NCBI GenBank assembly: GCA_934204655.1
Contig: CAKPZJ010000010.1
Location: 1 to 64,000, forward strand
Direction of reading: 5' to 3'
DNA: 64,000 nucleotides
DNA from: an uncultured Prevotella sp.
GTDB lineage: Bacteria; Bacteroidota; Bacteroidia; Bacteroidales; Bacteroidaceae
Shown here piece after piece: positions 1-8,718 of the stretch. The notes beneath the pieces are model-generated. The model saw only the letters and a list, made by a program, of their open reading frames with translations, had not been told where the DNA came from and did not search any database. Position 1 is the first letter of the stretch; every line of letters starts with the position of its first letter. Made by a program: the position numbers and the translations under genes.

Positions 1-3
1 GTG

Positions 4-76
<73 letters not shown>

Positions 77-119
77 AACTATCATCGCTGTTGTGATGAG
101 CATTTCTCTAAATGCGGTG

Positions 120-151
120 CAAAGGTAGCGCTTTTATTTTGCCCCTGCAAA
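120..151 (-). promoter_or_regulatory. Bacteroidetes-type promoter for tRNA-Gly
   Basis: On the minus strand there is a -33 TTTG (plus 148-151), a 20-nt spacer, and a -7 TACCTTTG (plus 120-127), matching TTTG/TAnnTTTG. It points at the tRNA, whose 5' end is 43 nt downstream. Confidence 0.7.
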
Positions 152-215
152 CTTTTCCGAAGTTTTTTTTAGAAAAATTGCATTTTATCTTCTCTGCAGT
201 GCCAATGGCTGTATC

Positions 216-236
216 TACACCTTATTATATTATTAG
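216..236 (+). repeat. Dispersed AT-rich motif, copy 1
   Basis: TACACCTTATTATATTATTA is one of seven intergenic copies in the window of a motif close to TAyACCTTATTATATATATAG. It lies between the tRNA-Gly promoter and the nspC terminator. Function unknown. Confidence 0.5.
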
Positions 237-295
237 CACCGTGCTGACGGCCGCCAGAAGGGTGGTCGTGGTGGCGGGAGGCGTCCGGAAACAGA

Positions 296-328
296 AGACG
301 GCCATCCGGAAGTTGCGGATGGCCGTCT
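296..328 (-). terminator. Hairpin downstream of nspC
   Basis: A perfect 13-bp stem AGACGGCCATCCG/CGGATGGCCGTCT with a 7-nt loop lies 85 nt past the nspC stop on the minus strand. The following tail is only weakly T-rich (TGTTTCC), so an intrinsic terminator is likely but not certain. Confidence 0.6.
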
Positions 329-352
329 GAAAGTTCTGTGTGTGTATTCTAA

Positions 353-412
353 AGTTTGGGATGAAGCTGTCGGTAGTTTGGGACGAAGCTGTCGATGGTT
401 GGGGCGAGCCGG
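353..412. repeat. 22-bp tandem repeat after the nspC stop
   Basis: Units starting at 353, 375 and 397 share AGTTTGGGAyGAAGCTGTCG; the third is degenerate (GGTTGGGGCGAGCCGGT). The array abuts the nspC stop codon and fills the gap to its terminator. It resembles in period, though not in sequence, the 21-bp arrays seen elsewhere in this window. Confidence 0.7.
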
Positions 413-1582
413 TTAGTCCATGCGGGCACGGTAATCGGTGTAGCCATACTCGCGGAGCGTTTCCAGTTGACCGTCGGGGTGCAGGAGCGCTATCGACGGG
501 TGGCTGATACCGTTGAACAGGTTAGTCTTAACGGTGGTATAGTGCAGCATGTCCTCAAAAATGACGTTATCGCCAACCTGGAGAGGGTGGGGAAAACGCC
601 AGGAACCCATGAAGTCGCCCGACAGACAACTGTTGCCCCCGAGGCGATACACGCAGGGGTCATCGGCATGGTCGTCCAACGGTAGCGACTCCGCATTACG
701 GATGGCGGGCTGGTAAGGCATCTCCAGGCAGTCGGGCATGTGACAGGTAAAGCTGGCGTTGACGATGGCCGTGCGTATGCCGCGGTTCTCCACAATGTCT
801 ACCACCTGGGCCACGAGCGGCCCAGTCTGCCAGGCAAAGGCACTTCCCGGTTCGAGAATGATGTGCAGGTACGGGTAGCGGTCGTGGAAACTGCGCAGAG
901 TGCGTACCAGCAGGTCGGTATCGTAGTCGCGGCGCGTCATCAGATGGCCTCCGCCGAAGTTAATCCACTTAATCTGGCCGAACCAGGGACTGAAGTGCTC
1001 CTCGATGTGGCTCAGGGTGCGGACGAAGACATCGGCCCCGCTCTCGCAGTGGCAATGGCAGTGGAAACCGCTGATGCCCTGAGGCAGCTGATGAGGTAGC
1101 TGACTGGACATGACGCCAAAGCGGGTGCCGGGGGCGCAGGGGTTGTAGAGGGCTGTGCCCACCTCGGAGTATTCGGGGTTGACACGTAGCCCCAGGCTGA
1201 GGTTGGGATTGGCGCTGAGAGCCCGGCTGGCCAGGCGGCTGTACTGAGAGAGCGAGTTGAATGTGAGGTGACTGGAGCAGCGTGCTATGTCGTCTATCTC
1301 ATAGTCGGTGTAAGCCGGCGAGTAGGTATGGGCCGGTGAGCCGAACTCCTCGAAGGCCAGGCGAGCCTCGGCGAGCGAGCTGGCGGTGGTGGCCCCGATG
1401 TATTCGCGGAAGATGGGAAACGTCTTCCATAACGCAAAAGCCTTGAAGGCTAATATTATCTCCGCCCCGGAACGCTGGGCCACGCTGGCGATGGTCTGCA
1501 GGTTGCGGCGAAGCCTGCTCTCCTCTAAAATGTACGTGGGCCTACTTATCTCGTTAAACGTTGTAGAATCTACAGTCATCAT
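413..1582 (-). CDS. nspC: Carboxynorspermidine/carboxyspermidine decarboxylase
   Basis: PLP-dependent fold III decarboxylase that removes CO2 from carboxy(nor)spermidine, the last step of the alternative polyamine route used by many Bacteroidetes; cytoplasmic. Visible marks are the PLP lysine in ILAFKAFALW (K47 from the chosen start), an HCHCHCE stretch, the glycine-rich phosphate-binding INFGGGH, and the late LGGNSCLSGDFMG segment carrying the cofactor/substrate cysteine and aspartate. At about 389 aa it matches the family. The open frame extends upstream to 1675, but a TACCTTTG -7 box at 1612-1619 lies inside that extension. Translation must therefore start at 1600, 1582 or 1579; 1582 (adjacent ATG ATG) gives the family-like N-terminus. 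The partner carboxyspermidine dehydrogenase is not in the window. Confidence 0.93.
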   Translation of the reverse strand: MMTVDSTTFNEISRPTYILEESRLRRNLQTIASVAQRSGAEIILAFKAFALWKTFPIFREYIGATTASSLAEARLAFEEFGSPAHTYSPAYTDYEIDDIARCSSHLTFNSLSQYSRLASRALSANPNLSLGLRVNPEYSEVGTALYNPCAPGTRFGVMSSQLPHQLPQGISGFHCHCHCESGADVFVRTLSHIEEHFSPWFGQIKWINFGGGHLMTRRDYDTDLLVRTLRSFHDRYPYLHIILEPGSAFAWQTGPLVAQVVDIVENRGIRTAIVNASFTCHMPDCLEMPYQPAIRNAESLPLDDHADDPCVYRLGGNSCLSGDFMGSWRFPHPLQVGDNVIFEDMLHYTTVKTNLFNGISHPSIALLHPDGQLETLREYGYTDYRARMD

Positions 1583-1611
1583 GCTGTCGTTGTTAATCAT
1601 CAAAATCATTG

Positions 1612-1619
1612 CAAAGGTA
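1612..1619 (-). promoter_or_regulatory. -7 element for nspC
   Basis: TACCTTTG on the minus strand. No clean TTTG is seen 19-20 nt upstream. It decides that the nspC start is downstream of about 1605. Confidence 0.6.
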
Positions 1620-1661
1620 ATTTTTTTATCTCGTATCATTGCAGATTTCATGGTTTTTTCA

Positions 1662-1669
1662 TACATTTG
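1662..1669 (+). promoter_or_regulatory. -7 element for the ThiE-like gene
   Basis: TACATTTG on the plus strand, 20 nt before the start codon. It lies back to back with the nspC promoter, so the two genes are divergent from a ~45-bp core. Confidence 0.6.
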
Positions 1670-1689
1670 CATCATAAAACAGTATGCAG

Positions 1690-2298
1690 ATGAAACTTGT
1701 CATAATGACTAAGTCCACATTTTTTGTGGAAGAAGACAAAATACTAGCTTCGCTCTTTGACGAAGGCATGGATAGCCTGCACCTCTTTAAGCCTGGCTCC
1801 GAGCCGATGTACGAGGAGCGTCTGCTGACCCTACTTCCAGAAGACTGCTATCGTAAAATAACCGTCCATGGTCATTACTATCTGAAGTCGGAGTACCGAC
1901 TGGGCGGCATACATATAGACAACTCAGCCGAGCCGGTACCCGCGGGCTACAAGGGACAGCTGGGCCGCACCTGTACAGCCATCGACCAGCTGCGGCATAT
2001 GAAGAAAAACTGTAATTATGTGTTTCTGAAGAATGTGGCCGACTGCATTGAATTTCCTGAAGAGCATGCTTCGTTTACCCCGTCGCAGTTAGAGGCGGCC
2101 GCCAGTGCCGGTCTGATAGACAAGCACGTGTACGCTCTGGGCGGCATGAGCCTGGAGCGCATCCGGATGGCCCGCGATCTGGGCTTCGGAGGGGTCGTGG
2201 TGTGTGGCGACCTATGGAATAGGTTCGACATACATAGTCAGCTTGACTTCAAGGATTTAATCGAGCATTTCAGAAAGCTACGTAAGGCAATCAACTAA
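1690..2298 (+). CDS. Thiamine-phosphate synthase family (ThiE/TenI-like) protein
   Basis: A 202-aa single-domain TIM-barrel protein of the ThiE/TenI family. ThiE joins HMP-PP and thiazole phosphate; TenI aromatises the thiazole tautomer. The start MKLVIMTKSTFFVEED matches family members in Bacteroides; an ATG 6 nt upstream is also in frame. Recognisable elements are the first beta strand plus a GMDSLHLFKPG segment, the central RLGGIHID strand where ThiE has its GxHLG motif, and a C-terminal YALGGMSLERI followed by GFGGVVVCGDLW, the phosphate-binding end of the barrel. No other thi gene is nearby, so ThiE versus TenI cannot be settled. It is 37 nt from prs and probably co-transcribed. Confidence 0.75.
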   Translation: MKLVIMTKSTFFVEEDKILASLFDEGMDSLHLFKPGSEPMYEERLLTLLPEDCYRKITVHGHYYLKSEYRLGGIHIDNSAEPVPAGYKGQLGRTCTAIDQLRHMKKNCNYVFLKNVADCIEFPEEHASFTPSQLEAAASAGLIDKHVYALGGMSLERIRMARDLGFGGVVVCGDLWNRFDIHSQLDFKDLIEHFRKLRKAIN

Positions 2299-2335
2299 GC
2301 CAAACCACTTTAACATTATAAACGCAAAAAGAAAA

Positions 2336-3274
2336 ATGAGTGAGAAAAACTCTTTTTTGGTGTTCTCGGGAACAAGCACGAGATACCTGGCAGAGAAAAT
2401 CTGCGCAAGCCTGAATTGTCCGTTGGGCAATCTAATTTTTACTAAGTTCTCTGATGGTGAGTTTGCCGTCTCCTACGAGGAATCGATACGTGGGCGCGAC
2501 GTATTCCTGGTTCAGAGCACTTTCCCCAACTCAGATAATCTGATGGAGCTTCTACTCATGATTGATGCAGCCAAGCGTGCCTCGGCCCGACATATCAATG
2601 CTGTTATACCGTACTTCGGCTGGGCCCGGCAGGACCGCAAGGACAAGCCACGTGTAAGCATTGGCGCCAAGCTGGTGGCCGACCTGCTGAGCTGTGCCGG
2701 CGTGGACCGTGTTATAACCATGGACTTGCATGCCGACCAGATACAGGGATTCTTCAATGTGCCCGTAGACCATCTGTATGCCTCTGGCGTGATACTGCCG
2801 TACCTTCAGAGCCTGAAGCTCAAGGACCTGGTAATCGCCTCGCCCGATGTGGGCGGTAGCAAGCGTGCCAACTCGTATGCCAAGTACCTGGGCTGTCCGC
2901 TGGTGCTGTGTAACAAGACCCGCGCACGGGCCAATGTGGTAGAGAGCATGCAGATTATCGGTGACGTGAAGGGCAAGAATGTCGTAATCATCGACGATAT
3001 GGTTGATACGGCAGGCACCATCACCAAGGCGGCCAACATTATGAAGGAGGCTGGTGCTGCCAGCGTACGGGCTTGTGCCTCGCACTGTGTAATGAGCGGC
3101 CCGGCGAGCGAGCGTGTACAGGAGTCGGAGCTGGAGGAAATCGTGTTCACAGACTCAATACCCTATACCAACCGCTGCTCTAAGGTTAAGCAGCTGTCGG
3201 TGGCCGACATGTTTGCCGAGACCATCCGCCGCGTGGTCGAGAACGAGAGTATTTCGTCTCAGTACTTGCTGTAA
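2336..3274 (+). CDS. prs: Ribose-phosphate pyrophosphokinase (PRPP synthetase)
   Basis: Makes PRPP from ribose-5-phosphate and ATP, feeding purine, pyrimidine, histidine, tryptophan and NAD synthesis; cytoplasmic, normally hexameric. At 312 aa it is full length. Visible are the N-terminal FSDGE segment, the FGWARQDRKD flexible loop, the divalent-metal motif MDLHADQIQGFF and the PRPP loop VVIIDDMVDTAGT (about residues 220-232). The tlpA-type gene begins at the base after its stop codon, so the two are translationally linked. Confidence 0.96.
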   Translation: MSEKNSFLVFSGTSTRYLAEKICASLNCPLGNLIFTKFSDGEFAVSYEESIRGRDVFLVQSTFPNSDNLMELLLMIDAAKRASARHINAVIPYFGWARQDRKDKPRVSIGAKLVADLLSCAGVDRVITMDLHADQIQGFFNVPVDHLYASGVILPYLQSLKLKDLVIASPDVGGSKRANSYAKYLGCPLVLCNKTRARANVVESMQIIGDVKGKNVVIIDDMVDTAGTITKAANIMKEAGAASVRACASHCVMSGPASERVQESELEEIVFTDSIPYTNRCSKVKQLSVADMFAETIRRVVENESISSQYLL

Positions 3275-3817
3275 ATGAACTCCAAGCATATAGCCTTACT
3301 TGTAGGGGCGTTAGGAGCCAGCCTGTGGCTGGTCTCCTGTCGCCCCGGCAAGGTAAAGCCATCTCAGGCCACCGTCGCGCATAATATGCCGATGGGGCAG
3401 GAGGAAAAGATAGCCGACATCGAGCTGACCGACATCCATCGCGACCGCGTGTCGCTGCGTCAGCAGATAAGCCGTCACCGTTATACCGTTATTGACTTTT
3501 GGGCCTCGTGGTGTGGCCCTTGTCGCCGTGAGGCTCCCGCGTACATTAATATATATAATGATTATAAGGACCGGGGACTCGGTTTCATCGGCATCTCGCT
3601 CGATGACGATTACGATAAGTGGCAGGCAGGTATAGCGGCGCTGGAGTTGCCCTGGCCCCAGTACTCAGAACTGCGGGGATGGGATGAGAGTCTGGCGCGC
3701 CTGTATGGGGTGTCGTCTATACCCTATACCATGGTGACCGATAGTACGGGAACCATCGTGGCCCGCGGGCTGTATAGCGACGAGCTGCGTAATACCATCA
3801 GCCAGTTGATGGACTGA
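3275..3817 (+). CDS. TlpA/ResA-type thioredoxin-fold lipoprotein
   Basis: A 180-aa envelope thiol-disulfide oxidoreductase. It has a lipoprotein signal (hydrophobic stretch then LVSC, Cys about residue 22) and an AhpC/TlpA domain. WASWCGPC (about residues 76-83) supplies the CxxC pair, and a cis-proline segment SIPYTMV follows. It is exported and lipid-anchored, with a likely role in reducing or oxidising envelope thiols. The ATG directly follows the prs stop (TAA|ATG), and a strong terminator ends the unit 10 nt after its own stop. Confidence 0.9.
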   Translation: MNSKHIALLVGALGASLWLVSCRPGKVKPSQATVAHNMPMGQEEKIADIELTDIHRDRVSLRQQISRHRYTVIDFWASWCGPCRREAPAYINIYNDYKDRGLGFIGISLDDDYDKWQAGIAALELPWPQYSELRGWDESLARLYGVSSIPYTMVTDSTGTIVARGLYSDELRNTISQLMD

Positions 3818-3825
3818 TGGTAGAC

Positions 3826-3849
3826 AGGGTGGGGGAAGCCACCCTTTTT
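3826..3849 (+). terminator. Intrinsic terminator after tlpA-type gene
   Basis: Stem AGGGTGG/CCACCCT (3826-3832 and 3839-3845) with a 6-nt loop, followed by TTTTTATTTT. Confidence 0.85.
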
Positions 3850-3877
3850 ATTTTAGCCGAACTTAATAATATAAAAT

Positions 3878-5449
3878 ATGACTACCGAGTATCAGTTGCG
3901 AGTATTGCCCCAGCAGGCAGCATCGGAGAGTGCCATCATAGACTATATCGCCCGTGAGAAGGGCATTGACGCCCGTACCGTCAACGCGGTCAGGGTGCTC
4001 AAGAAGTCTATCGATGCCCGCCAGCGTACTATCTATGTAAATCTCAAGGTACGCGTGTACGTTAACGAGGTGCCCGATGCCGATTATGTGCATACCATCT
4101 ATCCACAGGTGGCCGAGAAGCCACAGGTTCTGGTCATCGGCGAGGGTCCCGGAGGGCTCTTTGCCTCGCTCCGACTGATAGAACTGGGTTACAAGCCCGT
4201 CGTGATAGAGCGTGGCAAGGACGTGCATGAGCGCAAACGCGATATGGCCCTGATTACGAAGACCCAGAAGGTGGACCCCGAGTCCAACTATTGTTTCGGA
4301 GAGGGCGGCGCCGGTGCCTACTCGGATGGAAAACTCTATACCCGTAGCAAGAAGCGCGGTAATGTGGATAAGATACTCAACGTGTTCTGTCAGCACGGAG
4401 CCTCGACGGCCATCCTCGCCGATGCTCACCCCCATATAGGCACTGATAAGTTGCCGCGGGTGATAGAAAACATGCGCAATACCATTCTGGCAAGCGGTGG
4501 TGAGGTACACTTCCAGACTAAGATGACAGCCCTGATAATCCAGGGCGATGTGGTAAGGGGTGTGGAGACGGTAGACCTGCAGACGGGTGCCACCCGCAGT
4601 TGGTATGGTCCCGTCATCCTGGCCACCGGGCATAGCGCCCGCGATGTATATCGCTATCTCCATGACACCCAGGTAGAGATGGAGGCCAAGGGTATTGCGG
4701 TAGGCGTGCGCCTGGAGCACCCTGCCCATCTGATAGATCAGATACAGTATCACAATAAGGACGGCAGGGGCAAGTATCTTCCTGCTGCTGAGTACAGCAT
4801 GGTTACTCAGGTCGATGGCCGAGGAGTGTATAGTTTCTGTATGTGTCCTGGTGGTTTCGTCATTCCGGCGGCTACCGGCCCGGAGCAGATAGTGGTCAAC
4901 GGGATGAGTCCGGCTAACCGCGGTACCCAGTGGAGCAATTCAGGTATGGTAGTAGAGCTTCGCCCTGAGGATGTCGAGGGCAATCCAGATGACAGTCTGC
5001 GTATAATGCGCTATCAGGAAGAACTGGAGCGCATGTGCTGGCAGCAGGGCAACCGTCAGCAGACGGCTCCCGCTCAGCGCATGGCCGACTTTGTCAATGG
5101 GCGGCTCAGCTATGACCTGCCCGCCAGTAGCTATGCGCCCGGGCTTATATCCAGCCCGTTGCACTTCTGGCTTCCCCAGTCTATAGCGACCCGCCTGCGC
5201 GATGGGTTTAGGACCTTTGGCCGTCAGGCTCATGGCTTTCTGACTAACGAGGCTACCCTGATAGCGGTAGAAACCCGTACCAGTGCTCCCGTTCGCATCC
5301 TGCGCGACCACGAACGACTGATGCACGTACGCTTAGAGGGCCTTTTCCCCTGTGGCGAGGGTGCCGGTTATGCCGGGGGCATCGTTTCGGCCGGTGTCGA
5401 TGGCGAGCGGTGTGCCGAGCAGTGTGCAGCGTATATGGCAACACTTTAA
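3878..5449 (+). CDS. FAD-dependent dehydrogenase-like protein (COG2509 type)
   Basis: A 523-aa flavoprotein of the NAD(P)/FAD-dependent oxidoreductase superfamily. After an ~85-residue N-terminal region rich in basic residues comes the Rossmann dinucleotide motif VLVIGEGPGGLFAS (about residues 84-97) and a conserved FGEGGAGAYSDGKLYTR block. A C-terminal FPCGEGAGYAGGIVSAGVDG closes the FAD site. Members are widespread in Bacteroidetes, but the substrate is unknown to me. It is followed 12 nt later by comEC and is probably the first gene of the run to truA and the DMT permease. Confidence 0.85.
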   Translation: MTTEYQLRVLPQQAASESAIIDYIAREKGIDARTVNAVRVLKKSIDARQRTIYVNLKVRVYVNEVPDADYVHTIYPQVAEKPQVLVIGEGPGGLFASLRLIELGYKPVVIERGKDVHERKRDMALITKTQKVDPESNYCFGEGGAGAYSDGKLYTRSKKRGNVDKILNVFCQHGASTAILADAHPHIGTDKLPRVIENMRNTILASGGEVHFQTKMTALIIQGDVVRGVETVDLQTGATRSWYGPVILATGHSARDVYRYLHDTQVEMEAKGIAVGVRLEHPAHLIDQIQYHNKDGRGKYLPAAEYSMVTQVDGRGVYSFCMCPGGFVIPAATGPEQIVVNGMSPANRGTQWSNSGMVVELRPEDVEGNPDDSLRIMRYQEELERMCWQQGNRQQTAPAQRMADFVNGRLSYDLPASSYAPGLISSPLHFWLPQSIATRLRDGFRTFGRQAHGFLTNEATLIAVETRTSAPVRILRDHERLMHVRLEGLFPCGEGAGYAGGIVSAGVDGERCAEQCAAYMATL

Positions 5450-5461
5450 TGCCATGGGCCA

Positions 5462-6976
5462 TTGATAGCAGGAACCGATTTTCAGCGTAAGAATCCGCTG
5501 TTCTTGACGGCAGTGTTTCTGATGGCGGGTATTGCCCTTGGCGACGTGCTGACCATTTCTGTCTGGCCGATATTCATCGTGATAGCCGTGCTGATAGGTA
5601 TAACCCTGTGGCTGCATCATCCACAGATACAAAGCATCGCGGTTCATGGGGCCACCCTCTTGTTGGGGCTCTCACTGATGCTGGTTACCAAGGCCCATAC
5701 CCCTGTGCTTCCCGCAGGCGAGTGTACATACGAGGCCGTAGTGGTCTCGCAGCCTCAGGTCAGAGGCAAGGTTTACCGTTGTGACTTGTGGATAATGGGC
5801 CGCCGTGGCCCTGTCAAGGTAAGGGCCTCGCTGCTACGCAGTAGTCAGCAGGATGGCGATACCCTGCGTGTAGGCGACGGCCTGTGGGCTCGTTCGGTTT
5901 TAGAAGACCCCGACAGTCTGCGCCCTTATCATCAGACCAACTTTAATTATTCTCGCTGGCTTCGGGTACACGACTATGCCGCTACGGTTTTCGTCTTCCG
6001 GCCGTGGTCGCGTAAGCAAGTGTCGCTGAGTACATTATCGCGGTTTGATAAAGTACGGCTATCAGCCGCCATGTGGCGTGCCCGGCTGGTACAGCAGTAT
6101 GCGCGGCTGGGGCTACGCGACCGCCCATTAGCGCTGTTGGCAGCTATGACCTTGGGTGAGCGCTCGCTGATAGACCACTCGCAGCAAGAGCAGTTCTCGG
6201 TATCGGGCGGTAGCCATGTGCTTGCCCTGAGTGGGTTACACCTTATTATAATATATACGCTCCTGACCCTCTTGGTGAACTACGTCGGAAGAAGTATCCT
6301 GTCGCTGACAGGCGGCGTGGGTCGCGATGTGGTTAGGTTGGTCGGGTTGGTACTGACGTTAGTAGCCGTGTGGTGCTATGTGGTCTTGGTGGGCATGGGC
6401 CCCAGCGTGGTGCGGGCTGCCACCATGATAACTATCTATGGCATGGTTTCGCTGCTCAACCGCAACCATCTGTCGGTTAATACCTTAGCCTTTGCAGCCA
6501 TCGTTATGTTGGTGGCTCACCCTTGTACTCTGTGGGATGTGAGCTTTCAACTGTCCTTTATGGCCGTACTCTCCATCATAGCCTTCACCCCCAATAGGCG
6601 GTTACCCTTTGGCGTGTCCATGGTATGGGTTACTATCGCCGCCCAGATAGGTACCGCGCCCCTGGTCATGTATTATTTCGGGCGGTTCTCCTGCTATTTT
6701 CTCCTAACTAACTGCCTGGTTGTGCCGTGTACTACCTGTCTGCTCTATGGAGCCGTGGCCCTGTGGGTAGCTACTCCCATGAGTGCCGTGCAGCACGCAA
6801 TAGCCACCGGGCTGGTATGGGTGGCCGGACTGATGGACAGGGGCGTGGCCTGGATAGCCTCGCTCCCCGGGGCATCGATAGATAACATTTGGCTGAGTAC
6901 CACCCAGGTTGTGGCAATTTATGTGCTGATATTTTGTACGTATCGGATATTTTCTATAATTTTGCACAGCAAATGA
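5462..6976 (+). CDS. comEC: ComEC/Rec2-family membrane protein (competence domain only)
   Basis: A 504-aa polytopic inner-membrane protein. The N-terminus has several TM helices (DUF4131-like region), then a soluble OB-like segment. The ComEC channel domain starts near ALAAMTLGERSLI, with HVLALSGLHLIIIY and GMGPSVVRAATM typical of the family. The only in-frame start is TTG 5462, because TAA precedes it at 5447; the first ATG is about 20 codons in. No HxHxDH metallo-beta-lactamase motif follows, so this is the short form without the hydrolase domain. The family imports single-stranded DNA in competent bacteria; DNA uptake here is inference. Its stop overlaps the truA start (ATGA). Confidence 0.88.
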   Translation: MIAGTDFQRKNPLFLTAVFLMAGIALGDVLTISVWPIFIVIAVLIGITLWLHHPQIQSIAVHGATLLLGLSLMLVTKAHTPVLPAGECTYEAVVVSQPQVRGKVYRCDLWIMGRRGPVKVRASLLRSSQQDGDTLRVGDGLWARSVLEDPDSLRPYHQTNFNYSRWLRVHDYAATVFVFRPWSRKQVSLSTLSRFDKVRLSAAMWRARLVQQYARLGLRDRPLALLAAMTLGERSLIDHSQQEQFSVSGGSHVLALSGLHLIIIYTLLTLLVNYVGRSILSLTGGVGRDVVRLVGLVLTLVAVWCYVVLVGMGPSVVRAATMITIYGMVSLLNRNHLSVNTLAFAAIVMLVAHPCTLWDVSFQLSFMAVLSIIAFTPNRRLPFGVSMVWVTIAAQIGTAPLVMYYFGRFSCYFLLTNCLVVPCTTCLLYGAVALWVATPMSAVQHAIATGLVWVAGLMDRGVAWIASLPGASIDNIWLSTTQVVAIYVLIFCTYRIFSIILHSK

Positions 6977-7710
6977 GACACCGTTATTTTATCTATCTCA
7001 GCTTTGACGGCACAGCCTATCATGGCTGGCAGATACAGCCCAATGGCCTGTCAGTCCAAGAGGTGCTGCAGAGTCGGTTGTCGACCCTGCTCAGAAAACC
7101 CATCGAGGTGGTGGGCGCAGGTCGTACGGATGCCGGGGTACATGCCCGTACTATGGTGGCTCATTTTGATTGGGACGCGGAGATAGACGGAGCCCAGTTG
7201 GCTTATAAGCTCAACCGCATGATTCCACGCGATATAGCCATTAACCGTATCGAAGAGGTTGAGGCCGACCTGCATGCACGCTTTTCGGCCACCGCGCGTA
7301 CCTATCATTACTATATTCATACTGCGCGCAATCCATTTCTTCGCCACTACTCGCTGGAGATGCCTTATAAGTTGGACTTTGAGGCTATGAACCAGGCCGC
7401 GGCTACGCTGACGACCATCAGTGACTTCGGGGCGTTCTGCAAGGCCGGGGCCGATGTGAAGACCACCCTCTGCACGCTGACCGAGGCTCGCTGGGAGCGT
7501 ATGGAGGCCGATGGGCGCTGGTGTTTTGTCATCACGGCCAACAGGTTTCTGCGCAATATGGTACGCGCAGTGGTGGGCACCCTCATAGAGGTGGGTCGGG
7601 GCCGTATGAGCCAGGCCGACTTTGCCCAGGTGGTGGCTTCGGGCACCCGTCAGAAGGCTGGCGAGAGTATGCCAGGTCACGCCCTGTTTCTTTGGGACAT
7701 TAAATATTAA
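6973..7710 (+). CDS. truA: tRNA pseudouridine(38-40) synthase
   Basis: A 245-aa enzyme that isomerises U38-U40 in the anticodon stem-loop. The catalytic aspartate sits in GAGRTDAGVHA (about residues 47-57). N-terminal RYFIYLSFDGTAYHGWQ and C-terminal NRFLRNMVRAVVGTLIEVGRG are family hallmarks. The start was set at 6973 (MRHRYF), where ATG overlaps the comEC TGA; the longer frame from 6889 lies inside comEC. The DMT gene follows 14 nt later. Confidence 0.96.
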   Translation: MRHRYFIYLSFDGTAYHGWQIQPNGLSVQEVLQSRLSTLLRKPIEVVGAGRTDAGVHARTMVAHFDWDAEIDGAQLAYKLNRMIPRDIAINRIEEVEADLHARFSATARTYHYYIHTARNPFLRHYSLEMPYKLDFEAMNQAAATLTTISDFGAFCKAGADVKTTLCTLTEARWERMEADGRWCFVITANRFLRNMVRAVVGTLIEVGRGRMSQADFAQVVASGTRQKAGESMPGHALFLWDIKY

Positions 7711-7724
7711 TTTTTTAGGATACA

Positions 7725-8642
7725 ATGATGTGGTTAGTATTAGCGTTCCTGTCAGCGGCGCTGCTGGGATGCTACGATTCATGCAAGAAAAAAGCGCTCA
7801 ATGGTAACGCTGTCATCCCCGTACTGTTTCTTAACACCCTGTTTTCATCACTTATATTTATCCCCTTTATCATCCTGTCGGCCAATACGGCCAGCCTGGA
7901 CGGAACCATCTTCTATGTACCCGCCGGAGGCTGGGCGCTACATAAGTTTATCGTTCTGAAGAGTTGTATCGTCCTCTCCTCCTGGCTTCTTGGCTACTTT
8001 GCCATGAAGCATTTGCCCCTTACCATTGTGGGGCCGGTTAACGCCACGCGCCCTGTGATGGTCTTGATAGGTGCTCTGTTAGTGTTTGGCGAGCGGCTGA
8101 ATGGCTGGCAGTGGTTAGGTGTGGCCTTCGCCGTATGCTCTTTCTTCCTTCTGAGTCGTAGTGGCAAGAAGGAAGGTATAGACTTTAAGCACAATCTGTG
8201 GGTTTACTTCCTCGTGGGCGCTGCTGTACTCGGTGCTGTGAGCGGCCTGTACGACAAATATCTTATGGCACCTATCGGTGATGGTGGCCGTGGCATGGAC
8301 AGTATGATGGTACAGAGTTGGTACAATATCTATCAGATGGGAATGATGGGTATAGCGCTGATGGTGTGGCGGTGGAAACGGCGCGACATAGAACGGTTTC
8401 ACTGGCACTGGTGTATCATACTGATTTCGGTGTTCCTGAGTGCGGCCGATTTTGTATATTTCTACGCTCTGAGTCTGCCAGGTGCCATGATATCCATCGT
8501 GTCCATGGTGCGTCGCGGGTCGGTCATCGTCAGCTTTATGTGTGGTGCCATCTTCTTCCACGAGAAGAACCTGAAGTCTAAGGCCGTAGACCTGGCCCTG
8601 GTGCTGATAGGCATGGTATGTCTGTGGATTGGCGGTCATTAA
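7725..8642 (+). CDS. EamA/DMT-superfamily permease
   Basis: A 305-aa inner-membrane protein with about ten hydrophobic helices in two EamA-type halves: residues ~1-140, ending in LGVAFAVCSFFLLSRSGKK, and ~155-305. The loop VGPVNATRPVMVLIGALLVFGE matches the signature of drug/metabolite exporters. The substrate is unknown. It is transcribed with truA and ends 24 nt before the independent dapA promoter region. Confidence 0.85.
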   Translation: MMWLVLAFLSAALLGCYDSCKKKALNGNAVIPVLFLNTLFSSLIFIPFIILSANTASLDGTIFYVPAGGWALHKFIVLKSCIVLSSWLLGYFAMKHLPLTIVGPVNATRPVMVLIGALLVFGERLNGWQWLGVAFAVCSFFLLSRSGKKEGIDFKHNLWVYFLVGAAVLGAVSGLYDKYLMAPIGDGGRGMDSMMVQSWYNIYQMGMMGIALMVWRWKRRDIERFHWHWCIILISVFLSAADFVYFYALSLPGAMISIVSMVRRGSVIVSFMCGAIFFHEKNLKSKAVDLALVLIGMVCLWIGGH

Positions 8643-8666
8643 AAAAATAAAAAATCTTGGCTCTCC

Positions 8667-8697
8667 TTTGACAAATGGGATAAAACTCGTAACTTTG
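8667..8697 (+). promoter_or_regulatory. Promoter of dapA
   Basis: TTTG 8667-8670, a 19-nt spacer, then TAACTTTG 8690-8697: a perfect Bacteroidetes consensus. It excludes the longer dapA frame beginning at 8629. Confidence 0.85.
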
Positions 8698-8718
8698 TCT
8701 GCGAAATTATTCACTATT

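Noticed and set aside
2552..3085. Long minus-strand frame opposite prs (similar ones oppose carA, carB, purF, aspS and the TonB receptor)
   Set aside because: Shadow of the GC-skewed codon pattern of the real gene; no motif or promoter.
6235..6260. AT-rich motif-like CACCTTATTATAATATATAC inside comEC
   Set aside because: It encodes the conserved LHLIIIYT segment of the channel domain, so the similarity to the intergenic motif is likely coincidental.
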